Source: Rudaea sp. (GTDB taxonomy: Bacteria; Pseudomonadota; Gammaproteobacteria; Xanthomonadales; Rhodanobacteraceae). Taken from it: 6,476 nt of DNA. Under the pieces are notes generated by a model. It was not told the origin of the DNA. It saw nothing but the letters and a program-made list of their open reading frames with translations, and searched no databases. Shown piece after piece: positions 6,220 to 6,476 of this stretch. A program made the translations under genes and the position numbers. The DNA is taken from the NCBI GenBank assembly GCA_025934455.1, contig JAICYA010000121.1, positions 1-6,476 on the forward strand, read 5' to 3'. Within the stretch, counting starts at the first letter, position 1. The number at the start of each line of letters is the position of its first letter.

Positions 6220-6476
6220 TTACGGGACGACGCTGTCGATCGTCAGCTTGATCGGCGTCGTGGTCGTCACCGCAATCGGTTGGGACAGTACCTGCAGGTC
6301 GCCGCTCTGCGGCATCGCGTTGCCGGATTTGGACACGCGCGCGCCGATGACTACTTGCGGGAACTGCGACAACTTCATGCTCGGCAGCATGCCCATGCCG
6401 TCGGTGAGCGTGACCGTCACCGGCAGTTTGCCCGCGTCCATGCGCTGGATCGCAAGCGGCATCGGCGGGCCGCTCG
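6220..6476 (-). CDS. ccmI: CcmI (CycH) cytochrome c biogenesis protein, C-terminal end only
   Basis: CcmI is a membrane protein whose periplasmic part presents apocytochrome c for heme attachment in the System I (Ccm) pathway. Only the last 84 residues lie in the window; the 5' end is beyond 6476. They read GPPMPLAIQR, then VTVTLTDGMGMLPSMKLSQFPQ and VVIGARVSKSGNAMPQSGDL, ending LTIDSVVP before a TAA. This is the beta-rich C-terminal domain of gammaproteobacterial CcmI, which follows the TPR region. The GPPMPLA motif continues in frame to the window edge, so the ATG at 6462 is internal and not the start. The stop lies 9 bp before metX, suggesting metX may be transcribed from the ccm operon. 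Identification rests on this short but distinctive segment. Confidence 0.85.
   Translation of the reverse strand, partial: SGPPMPLAIQRMDAGKLPVTVTLTDGMGMLPSMKLSQFPQVVIGARVSKSGNAMPQSGDLQVLSQPIAVTTTTPIKLTIDSVVP

Overview
The window looks like an ordinary chromosomal segment of a high-GC (about 63-65% by eye) gammaproteobacterium. The most likely home is Xanthomonadales/Lysobacterales (Xanthomonas, Lysobacter or Rhodanobacter relatives). This rests on the five-step type of histidine degradation (HutF), a MetX-type acyltransferase of the kind found in that order, a nucleotide pyrophosphatase that aligns residue for residue with the Xanthomonas enzyme, and a CCA-encoding tRNA-Leu. The taxon is inferred from protein character; no database search was possible. 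Nothing in the window looks mobile: there are no transposase, integrase, CRISPR, phage or toxin genes.

Layout. Left end (1-2121): the 5' part of hutI (imidazolonepropionase, minus strand, continuing past the left edge) and a complete hutF (formimidoylglutamate deiminase, plus strand) diverge from a 58-bp gap. They catalyse consecutive steps, imidazolonepropionate to formimidoylglutamate to N-formylglutamate. Middle (2081-4425): three minus-strand genes read tRNA-Leu(CAA), a membrane-anchored YpfJ-type zinc metallopeptidase, then a lipoprotein nucleotide pyrophosphatase/phosphodiesterase. The last two lie 10 bp apart and probably form an operon. The phosphodiesterase ends tail to tail inside the end of hutF (41-bp overlap), leaving no room for a terminator. 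Right end (4504-6476): a compact minus-strand operon with 9-bp gaps reads ccmI (3' end only, apocytochrome c chaperone), a MetX-family homoserine/serine O-acyltransferase, then cysteine dioxygenase.

How the parts relate. The two hut genes belong to one catabolic route. The metX-cysteine dioxygenase pair places an enzyme that activates homoserine or serine for sulfur amino acid synthesis next to one that removes excess cysteine, which suggests cysteine homeostasis. The tRNA gene has its own clear promoter in the 78-bp gap after the dioxygenase gene. The compact, single-strand genes explain almost every base. I found no undescribed system. The points most worth checking are the real substrate of the MetX protein, the conserved Cys-Tyr cofactor pair in the dioxygenase, and the antisense overlap of hutF with the phosphodiesterase gene.
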